Source of the DNA: Dromiciops gliroides
Lineage: Eukaryota > Chordata > Mammalia > Microbiotheria > Microbiotheriidae
Reading direction: 5' to 3'
Assembly: GCF_019393635.1 (NCBI RefSeq)
Contig: NC_057862.1
Span: forward strand, 675,792,314-675,856,313
Length of the DNA stretch: 64,000 bases
A program made the translations under genes and the position numbers. Below are positions 45,306-57,311 of this stretch, piece after piece (the stretch's first letter is position 1; every line of letters begins with the position of its first letter). The notes under the pieces were generated by a model, which was not told where the DNA came from, did not search any database, and saw only the letters and a list, made by a program, of their open reading frames with translations.

Positions 45306-45904
45306 TGTCATACTGGATTTATCTAAATATACATTCATGGTAGGGTGTCTTTTGGAGTGAGTGTTCAGGAAAGGGAGAAGACCAAAAAATGCTCATTGTA
45401 GAAGGTCATATTTGAACCAAACATTAGAGAAAACTGGCAATTCTGAGAGGTGGGCAAACAAATCTTGCACTTGGGTAAAAGATGGGTGCCCAACACAGCT
45501 GTATAGAAACTCTATATCACCTAAAGAGGAGGGGAAGAAGTTAGAGTAACTGGCAAGGTTTTTCTGTGGATCAAACCAACTCTTCCTCGTCCCTGAAGTT
45601 CCTTAATCCCACACTGAATTTTACTCTGTGGCCCCATTGTCTCCAAGACACCTCCTTGATAGAGGACTTTGTTCACTGATGACGAGAGTGGTCACTGGTT
45701 GACTTTCAAATATTGTGACCAGCTCTGGGGCCATCTTTCTACTGGGGGAAGTGAGAAGGATTCCAGAGACTAAAATGGCCAAGAAGTTGGAACTGGAAAT
45801 GACCTCAAATGTCAGGAGAATGGCTTCTGAGATCAAGGCCCTTGAGAAAAAATTGAAGGAACAAAAGCCTTTCTTTGGTAATCAAGGGTACTTTTCTATG
45901 TGTT
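45306..45904. other. Interval before unit B with a short coiled-coil-like frame
   Basis: The + frame 45715-45924 includes KMAKKLELEMTSNVRRM and EIKALEKKLKEQK, charged and heptad-like. No family is recognised and there is no splice-site support. Confidence 0.25.
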
Positions 45905-48320
45905 CTAGCAGGGAAAATAGATAGAAATAGAAGGAAACAGTAGTCGGATCTACTTCCTCTGCCTCTGATGAACCATCTCTCCTCTTTCTCACTTTGAATG
46001 AAGCATCCTTCACTTTCCTCAAAGACATACAAGCTTTGTGACTTGAGGTTAAAACATTTCAGTCTAGAAAAGTAGAGAAACAAATTAAGTGGGTTTTAAA
46101 AATTGTTGTATGTCACTGATTCTCCCTGAGTACTGTGACCATACATTAATCCAATATTTCTTGAGCAGCCATTATAGAGCCAGGCCAGAGCTAACTACTG
46201 TGAGGGATACAAGAGGATGACAAGACCCAATCAGCCTTTGCCTTAGAGGAGCTATAAGTGGAAAAAATATTTGCAATTTTTAAAATATAAAATATTTATC
46301 GTATTATTTCAGTTATTCCTGTGATTTCTATTCTTGTTTCCATTAATTTAGAATTTTAATTTCCCCAAATTACATGTAAAAACAATTTTTATGTAGGTTT
46401 TCAAAACTTTGTGTTCCAAATTCTCTTCCTCTCTCCCTCCCCAACCCCCCTCCCCTTAAGAATGCAAGCAATTCAATATAAATTATGCATGTGTAGTCAT
46501 GCAAAACATTTCCACATTAGTCAGGTTGTCAAAGAAAACAGACATAAAAAACTTAGGAAAAGGAAATGAAAAAAATCATGCTTCGATCTGTATTTAGACA
46601 CCATCAGTTCTTTCTCTGGAGATGGATTTTTCTTAAGTCCTTTAGAGTTGTCTTAGATCATTGTATTGCTGAAAATAGCTAAATCATTCACAGTTGATCA
46701 TCTTACAATATTGCTATTACTTTGTATACAGTACATTTCACTTTGCATCAGCTCATGTAAGCCTTTCCAGGTTTTTCTGAGAGCATCCTGCTCATCATTT
46801 CTTACAGCACAACAGTGCTCCATCATAATCTCATCCCACAATTTGTTCAGCCATTCCCCAATTGATGGGCATCTCTTCAATTTTGATTTCAACTTTTTGG
46901 GTTTTTTAATCTCTTTTTGGATATCAACCTAGTAAGGGTATTACTAGGTCAAAGACTATTCATGGTTTTATAACCCTTTGGCCATAGTTCCAAATTGCTA
47001 TACAGAATGTTTGAATCAGTTTACAACTTCACCAAAAGTGCATTAATGTCTCATTTTCCCCATATCCCCTACAACATTTATCATTTTCCTCTGCTGTCCT
47101 ATTATCCAATATAACATGTATAAGATAATACCCCAAAATTGTTTTGACCTGCATCTCTGCAATTAATAGAGAGTGAGAGCACTTTTTTCATACAGCTATA
47201 GGTAGATTTGATCATTTCATTTGAAAACTTCATATTTTCTGATCATCTATCAATTGGGGAATGGCTCTTATTTTAACAAATTTGACTCAGTTCTCTATGT
47301 GTTTGAGAAATGAGGCCTGACAGACAAACTTGCTTCAATTTTTTTTCACATTTACTATTGCTAACTGTATTTCCCTCCATTCTATTCCCTCCCCATGATA
47401 TTTATTCTATTTTATATCTTCTTTCACCCTGTCCCTCCTCAAAAGTGTTTTGCTTCTGACTGCCCCTCCCCCAGTCTGCCCTCCCTTCTATCACACACAC
47501 TCTTATCCCTTTCTCCTCCTACCTTCCTGCAGGATAAGATAGATTACTCTACCCAATTGAGTGTGTATGATATTCCCTCTAAGAGCCAATTCTGATGAGA
47601 GTAAGGTTTACTCACTCCCCAGCACCTCCCTTATCTTCCCCTCCTCCACTGTATAAACTTTTTCTTGTGTTTTTTTAATGTGAGATATTTTATCCCATTC
47701 CACCTCTCCCTTTCCCTTTCTCCCAGTGTATTCCTCTTACCTCTTAATTTTATTTTTAAAGATAGCATCTCTTCATATTCAACTCATACCTGTGCCCTCT
47801 GTCTAAATATACTCTATCCAGCTGCCCTAATAACGAGGAAGTTCTTATGAGTTATAAGTATCATCTTCTCATGTAGGAAAGTAAACAGTTTAACCTTTTT
47901 AATATCCCTTATGATTTCTTTTTCCTGTTTACTTTGTTATGCTTCTCTAGGATCTTGCATTTGTAAGTCAAATTTTCTATTCAACTCAGGTCTTTTCCTC
48001 AAGAATGCCTAAAATACTCTCTTTCATTGAATTCCCATTTTTTCTCCTGAAGGATTATAATCAGTTTTGCTGGGTAGGTGATTCTTGGTTGTAATCCTAG
48101 TTCTTTTTTCCTCCAGAATATCATATTCCAGTCCCTCTGATCTTTTACTGTAGAAGCTGCTAGATCTTGTGTTATCCTGACTGTGACTCCACAATACTTG
48201 AATTGTTTCTCTCTGGCTGTTTGCAATATTTTCTCCTTGACTTGGGAGCTCTAGAATCTTGCTAGAACATTCCTTGGAGTTTTCATTTTGTGATATCTTT
48301 CAGGAGGTGATTGGTGGATT

Positions 48321-48403
48321 CTTCCTTCCTTCCTTCCTTCCTTCCTTCCTTCCTTCCTTCCTTCCTTCCTTCCTTCCTTCCTTCCTTCCTTCCTTCCTTC
48401 CTT
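48321..48403 (+). repeat. (TTCC)n microsatellite inside the L1
   Basis: About 20 nearly perfect tandem TTCC units, directly before a SINE insertion. Confidence 0.95.
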
Positions 48404-48420
48404 TTTACTGGTAGATTCTT

Positions 48421-48560
48421 TTTTTGAAGGGCAGTGAGGGTTAAGTGACTTGCCCTAGGTCACACAGCTAGTAAATGTCAAGTGTCTGAGGCTGGATTTG
48501 AACTCAGGTCCCCCTGAAACCAAGGCAGGTCTTTATCCACTGCACCACTTAGCTGCCCCC
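48421..48560 (-). mobile_element. tRNA-headed SINE inside the L1
   Basis: Antisense copy ending TAGCTGCCCC, with the duplicated target CTGGTAGATTCTTTT on both sides (48408 and 48560). Confidence 0.9.
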
Positions 48561-50310
48561 TGGTAGATTCTTTTAATTTCTATTTTACCTTCTGGTTCTA
48601 GAATATCAGGGCAATATCCCCTGGCAATTTTTTGGAAGATGAGGTCTAGGCTCTTTTTTTTTTATCATAGTGTTCAGGTAGCCCAATAATTTTCAAATGA
48701 TCTCTCCTGGATCTGTTTTCCAAGTCAGTTGTTTTTCCAATGAGATATTTCACGTTACTTTCTGTTTTTTCATTCTTTTGGTTTTGCTTTATTGTTTCTT
48801 GATTTCTCATAAAGTCATTAGCTTCCATTTGCTCAATCCTAATTTTTAAGGAATTCTTTTCTTCAGAGAGCTTTTGGACCTGCTTTTCCATTTGACCAAT
48901 TCAGCTTTTTAAGGCATTCTTTTCTTCATTGGCTTTTTATAGCTCTTTTACCATTTGGCCAGTCTGTTTTTTTAAGGTGTTATTTTCTTCGGTATTTTTT
49001 GCATCTCTTTTACCAAGCTGTTGACTCTTTTCCCTGATTTTCTTCATCACTCTCATTTCTTTTTTCCATTTTTCCTCTACCTCTCTTACTTTATTTTCAA
49101 AGTCCTTTTTGAGTACTTCTACAGCCTGGGATAAATTCAGATTTTTCTTGGAAACTTTGGATGTAGTTTTGACTTTTGTTATCTTCTTCTGAGGGTATAT
49201 TTTGCACTTCCTTGTTACCATAGAAACTTTCTCTGGTCAGCATTTTTTCTATTTGCTCATTTTCTCAGCCTACTTCTTTACTTTTAACTCTTTGTTAAAG
49301 GGGGTCATTGCTTCCAGAAGTTACCCTGGGTGCACTGTCCCAAGCTTCAGAGGGTATGAGCAGCTGTTCTCAGAGATGCTTCTAGGAATTTGTAAGTCTT
49401 TTGTACTTCCAAGGTGTTATGATTTAAGGAGAGGTATGTTTAGTACTCTTCTGGCCTCTGCTCTGGTCTGCAAGCAACCACAGGCCTGCTTTTCTGCCCT
49501 GTAACTATGAACAGAGTCCTGCTCCACTGTGGCTACAAGCTCTTGTGTACTTGTGCTCCTCCCTGACCTGAGACCACCACCCAAGACTGTGACCTGGATC
49601 TGAGTATGGGCAAAACAACAGAGTTTTGCCTCAGTGCTAGCAAAGAGATGCCTATAATCTCCTACTGGACAATTGCTCAACCCCATTACTATCTGTGGGC
49701 TGAGTTCCAGAAGCAGATGCTACCAGTTGATTCAGAGGCTCCCAAAGCCTGCTCCTGGTTCATTGGGGCTGGGTCTGTGCTGGGGTTGGATCTGCACTGG
49801 CTCGGCCTGCTCCACTCTCTCCTAGGTACAACAGATATTTACTGCCAACCTTCAAAGTTGTCTTTGGCTGGAAAATGATTTCAACCTGTCCTTTTGTGGG
49901 TTTTGCTGCTCCAAGAATTGTCTTATGGCATTATTTCAAGGTATTTGGAGGGGCCTTGGGGAGAGCTCAGGCAAGTAACTCCCTTTCCTCTGCCATCTTT
50001 TCTCTGCCCCCTCAAAAATTTCTTTTAATGGTTAAAATAACTCCATGTTAAACAATGACACTACCTATAAAGGATCAAAGAATTAACCCAAGGTAACTTC
50101 TTCAGCTCACAAAGTGTCTAAGTACTCTGACCTAGGACTGGAAAGTACTGTGACCTCTGTCTGACAAAGGCATGATTCAGATAATAAATAGGGAAGAGAT
50201 CCCATGGTTCTATTAAAACCTTCACTTTAAGTAGCCTGACCATACTTACTCACTCTCTTCTAGGCCAGTTGGTGTTCTCTGATGAAAAACTCAGGCAAGA
50301 TGTAGCATGT

Positions 50311-50959
50311 TGTGAGGGCCAAAATTTGATATGCAGAGCATTATTTGAGTGAATCACCTTAATATTGGGGTCCCAGAAATATGAGGGACCTTTTAGGTTC
50401 TCCCTCTGCTCTGAACTGCCCTTTTTTAGATATTTCCCCCAGGCCAAAAAGAAAGGAGCCTCTAAGCTTTAGTTCACAAAAGGATCATATTTTATTACTT
50501 GGGAATTAATTAAACAACAAAGGTGACACTATTAAAAATCAAAGATAAGAAAATAGGAAAATAGAAATACAGAGAAATGCCCTTAACTCTAAACTTAGCC
50601 TATTAGGAGTTTACATAATTAAACTCACCCATGTCTGACCAGTCAGTCTAAAATTGCTTGTGCCACACCAAGATGGCAGTCCCCCAGACAGCTAATATGC
50701 ACCCCCTCAAAGGGAGTCACTAGACAGAGCATGAATACGTGCCACCAGCTCAAGGGCCCAGCAGAAAAAGAAGGAGATTGAGATAGCCTTCTGGAAGCAG
50801 CCTACACTCCCTTCCAGAAGTGTTCAATCATCCCTCCCCCAAAAGGGGAGGTCCTTCAAAAGCTGCCTTCATAACCTCTGGGTGGGCCAGGTGTGGCCCC
50901 TCCCAAATGAATTAGCTAAAAACAGGAATATTAGTCTTTACCACAAATAATTGTTACCA
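50311..50959. mobile_element. LTR-like insertion in unit B
   Basis: This 649-bp segment is absent at the matching point of units A and C. It begins TGTGAGGGCC and ends TTGTTACCA (TG...CA), with imperfect short repeats at the junctions (CATGT and GGTGT). These suggest a solo LTR of an unidentified family, old enough for its target duplication to have decayed. Confidence 0.5.
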
Positions 50960-52765
50960 CGGTGTACTGGCTCAGGATGATTTTCTTGGGACTTACATAA
51001 AATAAGTGGTCACAAGTATAGAACCATAGGGGAAATCATCTAGGAATATACAGGGACAGCCGACCCTCCACAGATGCATTGCTCTACTGTAAACAAGACT
51101 CCGCAAGCTCTCTCCTCCTTTTATAGAATCATAGACTCAGATTTGAAAGGAGTCCCAATAACTGCCTAGTCCAAGTCAACTTGAAAAAGAATCCCAAATT
51201 AAACAATGCAACAAGTGGTAATCAGCCTTCATTCCCAGGAGCTTAGAACTAAGTGGAGAGAAGTTGTATGGAGGATGGAAAGTAGTGGGGAAAGATTTGA
51301 GGCTGGGAGGTCAATGAAAAGGCTACTGCAGTGATCTAGGTGAGAGTTGATAAGGGACTGTTTAAGGGTTGTGGGACTATGGAGGGGAGAAGCGGATCCA
51401 TATGGGATTAAGAGATGGTAGAAATGGCCATTATTCACAATTGGTTGGATATGTGGAGTGAATGCCTGGGAGGAATCAGGATGACTCTTTGGGATGACAC
51501 TGAGGCTGCCAGTCTGGGGAACTAAGAAGATGGAAGTGCCTTCAGCAGTAATAGTGAGAGTGGGAACAGGGGAAATTTGGGGGAAAGAGAAAATTAGTTC
51601 TGCCTTGGACTTTGGAAAGAAAATAGGCAGCTTTTTGACTGCATGCCTATAATGCCATCTGCAATGACCTCACCGATTTTAAACTGCATGTGTTCACTTA
51701 GCCAACATGCACTGAATAACCACATACTATGTGCCAAGTGCCATGCTATATTCTGGTGATACAAAGACTCAGGGATGAACCAGAGTGGCACAACATACAG
51801 TCACCCAGATGGTGAATCTCCAAACACTGGGGTGTGACATCCAAGGTTCAGTTCTCTAATGCTGGAAAATAACCAGGAAGTCTAGGGGCCAGATGGACAG
51901 GAAATGACAACTAAGCAGCCATGAAAGGTAGTGTGGAGTAGTATCAAGAATGTCAACAGAGGCAGAATGATAGCTCCTTAAATTCTTTCTTAGACTTTTC
52001 CTAATGGTGTCCCTCTGGGAAAGTTATTCAATCTTACTCAGCCTCAGTTTCCTTATCTGAAAAATGAGGACAATAATAGTGTGTCCTTCACACCAGTGTT
52101 GTGATCAAATGGGACAATAATGTATGTGAAGTCCTTGGCCAACCTTGAAGGGCAATATTCATTGTCCTTACAGTTAATAGCATACTTTCAGACTGGCAAC
52201 TCCATTAAAATTTGCCCAATAAGAATCAAGGACTCCCATAGGGCAGAAATTCTATCTTTCCATTAGATAAGTAGCTCAATGAGGACAGTGTGAGGAAAGA
52301 GGGAATGGGATCTCTTCCCTATGTCTCTCCTCCAGAACGAAGTCTCCCTGGTGATCCTTTCAGACCTCAAAATTTCTAGGTTCAACAAACATTTAAGAAT
52401 GATGACTGAGTGTTTGGTATTGAACCAGTATATCTTTGGGCCTCCGGGATAATACCTGATGATGACTGTGCTCTGAGGTACCCTGCCCTCACCACAGACT
52501 CTGTTTCACTTCTTCTCTTATACATGCTAGACAGTGAAAGTTTCAGCCTGGTAACCTACATCATAGGTGATGGCAAAAGGACGGCAGTGCCTCAGCAGAG
52601 CTAATCGCAGCCTGAGTGGGATAGAGGGCAGGGAGCCATGCATGTTATATACCTAGGAGACCTCAGTTCCCATTTAGGCACTACCTGAGACTCAGGACAT
52701 GGGGCCTAAAGCCTTCCTGAGCTGGAGCATGTTTGTCGAGGCCACATAACAACCTTCTGAAGATG

Positions 52766-52850
52766 ATGGAGTGTCAGGGAAGGTGGAGACGGTTCTCTTC
52801 AGCCTGGCTTCTCATTCTGGGGGTATTTGCTTTGAGAGATACCCAGGCAG
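52766..52850 (+). CDS. Paralogous class I-like signal-peptide exon (unit B), orphan or partial gene
   Basis: This 85-nt exon is a near copy of exon 1 at 31835-31919. It starts MECQGR, has the hydrophobic core SAWLLILGVFAL, and ends one base before the same GTAAGTCTAG donor. An in-frame ATG directly upstream (52763) could also serve as start. The flanks are homologous to unit A for about 2 kb upstream and 0.7 kb downstream. No alpha1, alpha2 or alpha3 exon is recognisable between here and the start of unit C near 61.6 kb, and a young LTR element lies 1.1 kb downstream. The likeliest reading is a truncated duplicate; splicing to exons beyond the window is possible but speculative. Confidence 0.65.
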
Positions 52851-53818
52851 GTAAGTCTAGGGAGAAAGGGGTTAGGGAGAGAGAGGAGAGAGCATAGAGA
52901 TTTGGGTCTGATGGGAGAAATTCAAAAGGCTTCAGGTAAGTCAGACATTTAACCAACATTTATTAAGCAATTTTATAAGCCAGATAATATGCTAAGTGCT
53001 AAAGAAAGAAAAAGAAAATAATAAAACAAAACCTAATCCCTGCTTCCAAGGAGCTCACACTGTAATGGGGAAGAAAGATATAAATGAAAAGATGCTAGCA
53101 AGACACATGGAAAGTAGATGAAAAGTGACTTTGGAAAGGAACAGTCTGGCAATGGTGGGCACCAGGAAAGGTCTCCTGAAGATGGCATTTTATCTGAGAC
53201 TTGAAGAAATCCTGAGAAGCCTAAATGTGGAGGTAGATGTGGAGAGCATTCAAGGTCTGAGAAACAGTCAGGACAAAGGCAGGAGGAGGGCATTGAGTGG
53301 CATTGTGGGGAACAGCAAGTAAGCTGCTGGTGGGGAGCTGAATGAGTGGAGGGCAGGGAAATGTAAAACAGCTAGAAAGATGGCAAGGATACACAATCTA
53401 GAAGGTTTTAAATGCCTGGAGGTAAGAGAGGGTCACTGGAATTTCTTAACTAGGAAACTGAGATAGTCAGAGAAAAAACATATTGGCAGCTAAGGGGAGC
53501 ATGAATCAAAGAGGGAAGATGCTTGAGGTAGGAAGATCAATTAGGAGGCTATTACAAGTAAGAAGTGAGAGGGTCCAAACTAAGGTCAGAACTGTGTGAG
53601 TGAAGGCTAAGGGATGTATAGGAGAGATAGAGACAAGATTCAGTAACATATTGTCTAAATCTGATGGGAGTAAATAGTCCTTCATTTCTCTGGCAGTTCC
53701 AGCTTAAGAGGAGAGATGTGGTCCCTGCCCTTAGTTTTGATTTGAGGGAAGATCATCTCTGCAAGAAAAGACCTCCCGGGAGACATAGAAGCAAAAAAGA
53801 GGATATAGCTAGGGAATC

Positions 53819-53820
<2 letters not shown>

Positions 53821-53850
<30 letters not shown>
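53821..53850 (+). repeat. (GA)n microsatellite
   Basis: 15 perfect units. Confidence 0.95.
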
Positions 53851-53852
<2 letters not shown>

Positions 53853-53958
53853 TGATAATCCTGGAAGAGAGAAAGAGGAAGCAATTGGGACCATACCTGA
53901 GAGATACTATAAAAAGAGAATAGAAAGGAAAAACAAGATGGTCTTAGGTCATGACTAA

Positions 53959-54318
53959 TGTAACGATTGGAATGACGCCACCTGCTGGATACTTACTGTA
54001 GAGGAGTTCTGCCCATGAAGGGAAGGTCTTTGAAGGCAAGACCAGGAGTCAGGAAGTGACGCGGGCTAGTGGGAGGAGGAAGGAAGAGACTGGCGCTCAG
54101 TCTCGCGCTTTTTTTCCTCTGGACTCTGGTGGAGAAGGGAGCTAGAAATGTGCTCTCCCTTTAATAGATAGAAATCTAGGCCTTTTTCTCTCTCTTTACC
54201 AAATTCTTATTCTCCTTAATAAATGCTTAAAAGTCTAACTCTTGCTAAAGCTTATAATTTATTGGCGACCACTCATTAGATATTTTAGACAGTTTAGCTA
54301 GAATTTTAGCCCTTAACA
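53959..54318 (+). repeat. 5' LTR of the young retroelement
   Basis: It begins TGTAACGATTGG and ends CCCTTAACA, with an AATAAATGCTT polyadenylation signal near 54218. A 12-bp match to the CTCF core motif lies at 53977-53988. Confidence 0.9.
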
Positions 54319-54320
54319 GA

Positions 54321-54346
54321 TGGCGACCACGAAGGGACTCGAACCC
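54321..54346 (+). other. Primer-binding site, tRNA-Arg(UCG) type
   Basis: TGGCGACCACGAAGGGACTC begins two bases after the 5' LTR. It is complementary to the CCA-tailed 3' end of vertebrate tRNA-Arg(TCG) as I recall it (ending GAGTCCCTTCGTGGTCG). Confidence 0.75.
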
Positions 54347-54424
54347 TCAATCTTCTGATCTTCTGGTTGGGTAAGAAATTTCCCCTCCCTCTCCCTTTAA
54401 CTGCTAAGTACTGGTGTACTGGCT

Positions 54425-55324
54425 ATGTTTTCCTTTAAATTTTTTCAAATGGACCTTTTAAACTCCCTAATTACCCTATTTTTGATTTTAGTCTGTTTAA
54501 CCAGACAAATGGGAGATAAGATCATGTTAATGCTTTGTTTTTCTGGATTTTCTATTTTTCTTTTTATTTTTGTTAAAAGAGCCAGCAACTTACTCACACA
54601 AGGAAATATCACTCCCTCTCCCAACCATGCTTTTTCAGAGAAACCTGAAGAGATTCCTGCAGCTTTTCCCAATTCTAACACTAATTGTTGCTCTAATTTT
54701 GCATGCCTGGAGGCAATGACCCACCCTCTAGAAGCTTTTAATCCCCTAGCACCTGGAGGCAAAGTGGGGGAAGAGGAATCCAGGCCTGAGTTCAAAATCA
54801 AGTCTGATTCAAATTGCTCTGGTCCCTCCCCTCCTCTCCAGACCCCACCCTCTACTCCTCCTATGGCCAAGCCCATAGCTTCCCCTGCCTGGGAAGTCCA
54901 GAGATCTGATGCGCATGCTCAACTTTTTCTACCTGCATTTGCAGCTTCAGGCTCAGCCCTTCCCTGGCCTGGCTGTGCTTTTGAGACAACCTTAGAAAAC
55001 CCTTTAAATTCCAGATATACTCGTTTTGTTCATAATTTTGCTAACCTGCTTTTGTCTTTAATTAGTAATCTTATAAAGCATTTGTATGGTGAAAAGACTG
55101 ACAGACAATATAGAGGGGTTAAAGAAGAAAAACTTAAGCTGAATAAGAATGACAATCAACATAGTTCAAGACTCTGCTTCTTTTGCCATGGAAGGGTATA
55201 TATTTTACAGAAATGTAGAAGTAAGCAGCAAGGTATTGATATGAGTATTGGGGATTTTAGATATCGGAATCAAGAGTGTTCTGAATTCACTCAGATTATT
55301 AATATCAGTTCAGAGGTTACATAG
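54425..55324 (+). CDS. 299-codon ORF inside the young retroelement
   Basis: This is the only long ORF in the element. Near its start are two hydrophobic stretches that could be membrane segments. The middle (about residues 130-170) is rich in Ser and Pro, and a short Cys/His cluster near residue 250 is reminiscent of a nucleocapsid knuckle. It may descend from gag, but I find no clear family match. No function is claimed. Confidence 0.45.
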   Translation: MFSFKFFQMDLLNSLITLFLILVCLTRQMGDKIMLMLCFSGFSIFLFIFVKRASNLLTQGNITPSPNHAFSEKPEEIPAAFPNSNTNCCSNFACLEAMTHPLEAFNPLAPGGKVGEEESRPEFKIKSDSNCSGPSPPLQTPPSTPPMAKPIASPAWEVQRSDAHAQLFLPAFAASGSALPWPGCAFETTLENPLNSRYTRFVHNFANLLLSLISNLIKHLYGEKTDRQYRGVKEEKLKLNKNDNQHSSRLCFFCHGRVYILQKCRSKQQGIDMSIGDFRYRNQECSEFTQIINISSEVT

Positions 55325-57293
55325 GATTTCTATGCTATTACATATGCATTTTGAAATTAATGGTATGGGTTTATTTTCATAGAGATTTTAATGCTTTTGA
55401 GATTGTGTCTTATACTTAGTTTTTAAAACAAGGAGAATATTTGTAAAAGCTTTTTATAATCATGTGATTGTTTATATTTTATAAGACTCTTATTAAGTTC
55501 ACATTCATTTAGATTTCCCTAGTTTGAATTTCATTGTCTTTTATTATTCCACGTGTATTTTCTTCTATTCATTCATCTATCTATTTTTAAACATGGTTTT
55601 GATTTCATAATACAATGTTAATTCTAGGAGTATTGTGCTCCCATATTCTGAGTTGTTTGTTTTTGTTATTTTTTTTTCCTCAACTGATTATTTGATCAAA
55701 CTCTTTAAAGCATTTCCCTGGCAAATTGGTTGCCATGGCAAGTGTAAATTGATTCTAGAAGTATTATTTTTGATAAGCATATTCCCAAAAAAAAAAAAAA
55801 AGAGGGGAACATTTGTAAAAGTTTTCTTTTTTTCAAAAAAAAAAAGTTTTCTTTGAGATTCTGTTGTGCTTTAACTTGTATTTAAATATGTTCTGATTTT
55901 TCACAAAAGTAATTGTATACTAAGTAAAAAAAAAAGGGTATTATTTGAAATTGTTGCATAATTATATATTATATTTTGAGTCAAGATGTATTCACATTTT
56001 TTGCAATCATTTATTATCCTCAATTTTAAATCCATATGAGACTTGGATTATGGGAACTTATCATTTAAGACATTAATTGCCTTTATTCTGAGTTATCAGA
56101 TGCCAGTTGGCCAAGATGCCATCCAATCACAAGAGGAATACATGCAAGAGCAGACACTGAACTGTCACATGAGGGGAGACATGCATGAAGTCAAGGTATG
56201 GCCGAGGGAACGGCTTTTGACAAATGTTGAGGTTGGATTCTCTTGGTTTAATATTTTATTTTATTTTTCCCCACAATATTGTACAGATGGCTGGAAGTAT
56301 TCATCCCACCCATCTCACTCCTACACCTGGCTTCTATGCTCCCTCCTATATGCCTGATGCCATGGACATCTTAATCCCATGGATCTGATTAAGTCTGACT
56401 CAGTTTCTTCCAATATGTTCGGTGGCATGGACATATATTCCATCCACCTATTTTAAGCCTGGCATACTGTATGGGCAGTACATATTGCTCAAGTGTGGGA
56501 ATGCTCATATCCCATCATTTCTCTGTTCTTTTATGGTAACCCCCATAATTATCTCAGGTGTCATGATAAATACAGTGTTGAATTTGGCCTTGACACCTGT
56601 TACCAATTATATTAGATTTTTAAAATTTCTCATAATGGCATGAGGATGATTAGGCAGATGATGCAAAAAGTGATGAAACAAAGATAAAAATTATTTTTAA
56701 TAATTAATATCACAGCAATTGTCTTCTCAATTACCCTCCATAAGGGGGGGACTATAGTAATATTATAATTTTAAAGAATGGTTCAATTTTTGTTTTATTA
56801 TATGTTTCATGTGTAACAACTAAGATTCTGAATTCCCTTAGACATGTTTTTGAGAACTTTCATTGTTTGATTTGATTATTGACAAAGCTATTTTAAAGTT
56901 GTGTTAAGCTCAATTTTGTAGGAAATTTTCCTGGCTGATTACCAGCATCCACACATCAACCCCTGAAAAGACTTCCATTCCACGACTACACCTAGAGGAC
57001 ATCTGAGAAAAGATTTTCAGAGACTTTAAATGAACAGTTTTGATTTGTTGTTTTTGTTGTTTTTTTTCTCTTTCTGTTATAATATACACCATCTGTAACA
57101 TGTATTCTCTGCAGAGGCCCTCCCTTTGCAAGACTAATGTCAAAGCATCGGTTCATGAGGACAAAAAAAAAAATCGCCCCTCTGGACAAAACTTTCCTCT
57201 CTTCCTTTTCTATATTGTTGTTCACATATTATTAGTTAGCAATAGTTATTATATTGTTTTTACTGTTCCGTCAAGGAAACATTTTGTTTCTTG

Positions 57294-57311
57294 AGGAACA
57301 ACAGGGGGGAC
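57294..57311 (+). other. Polypurine tract of the young retroelement
   Basis: The purine-rich stretch AACAGGGGGGA lies directly before the 3' LTR, where plus-strand priming occurs in LTR elements. Confidence 0.6.

Larger units (their letters stand above)
46278..50011 (-). mobile_element. L1 with a 5' end but a large internal deletion, inserted in unit B
   Basis: The 5' end (GGGGGCAGAGAAAAGATGGC on the - strand) is at 50011 and the 5' UTR spans about 50011-49220. ORF1 pieces lie at 49221-48937 (Lys/Glu-rich coiled coil) and 48891-48646, the latter containing DLENRSRRDHLKIIGLPE, diagnostic for L1 ORF1. Near the 3' end only the ORF2 C-terminus is recognisable (about 46892-46698, KLWDEIMMEHCCAVRNDEQD), so most of ORF2 is missing. 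The element is about 3.7 kb, against 6-7 kb for full-length L1. A TTCC tract and a SINE lie inside it. Confidence 0.8.
45905..53580 (+). repeat. Duplicated 5' flank, unit B (interrupted)
   Basis: Segments 45905-46277, 50012-50310 and 50960-53580 follow unit A in order (about 29490-29815, 29816-30108 and 30108-32690). The breaks are an L1 (46278-50011) and a 649-bp LTR-like insertion (50311-50959), both absent from A and C and so later than the duplication. It contains the orphan leader exon. Confidence 0.8.

Noticed and set aside
47395-47595. Possible separate gene between L1 ORF1 and the ORF2 remnant
   Set aside because: The surrounding sequence is antisense L1-type and the frame is short and pyrimidine-driven.
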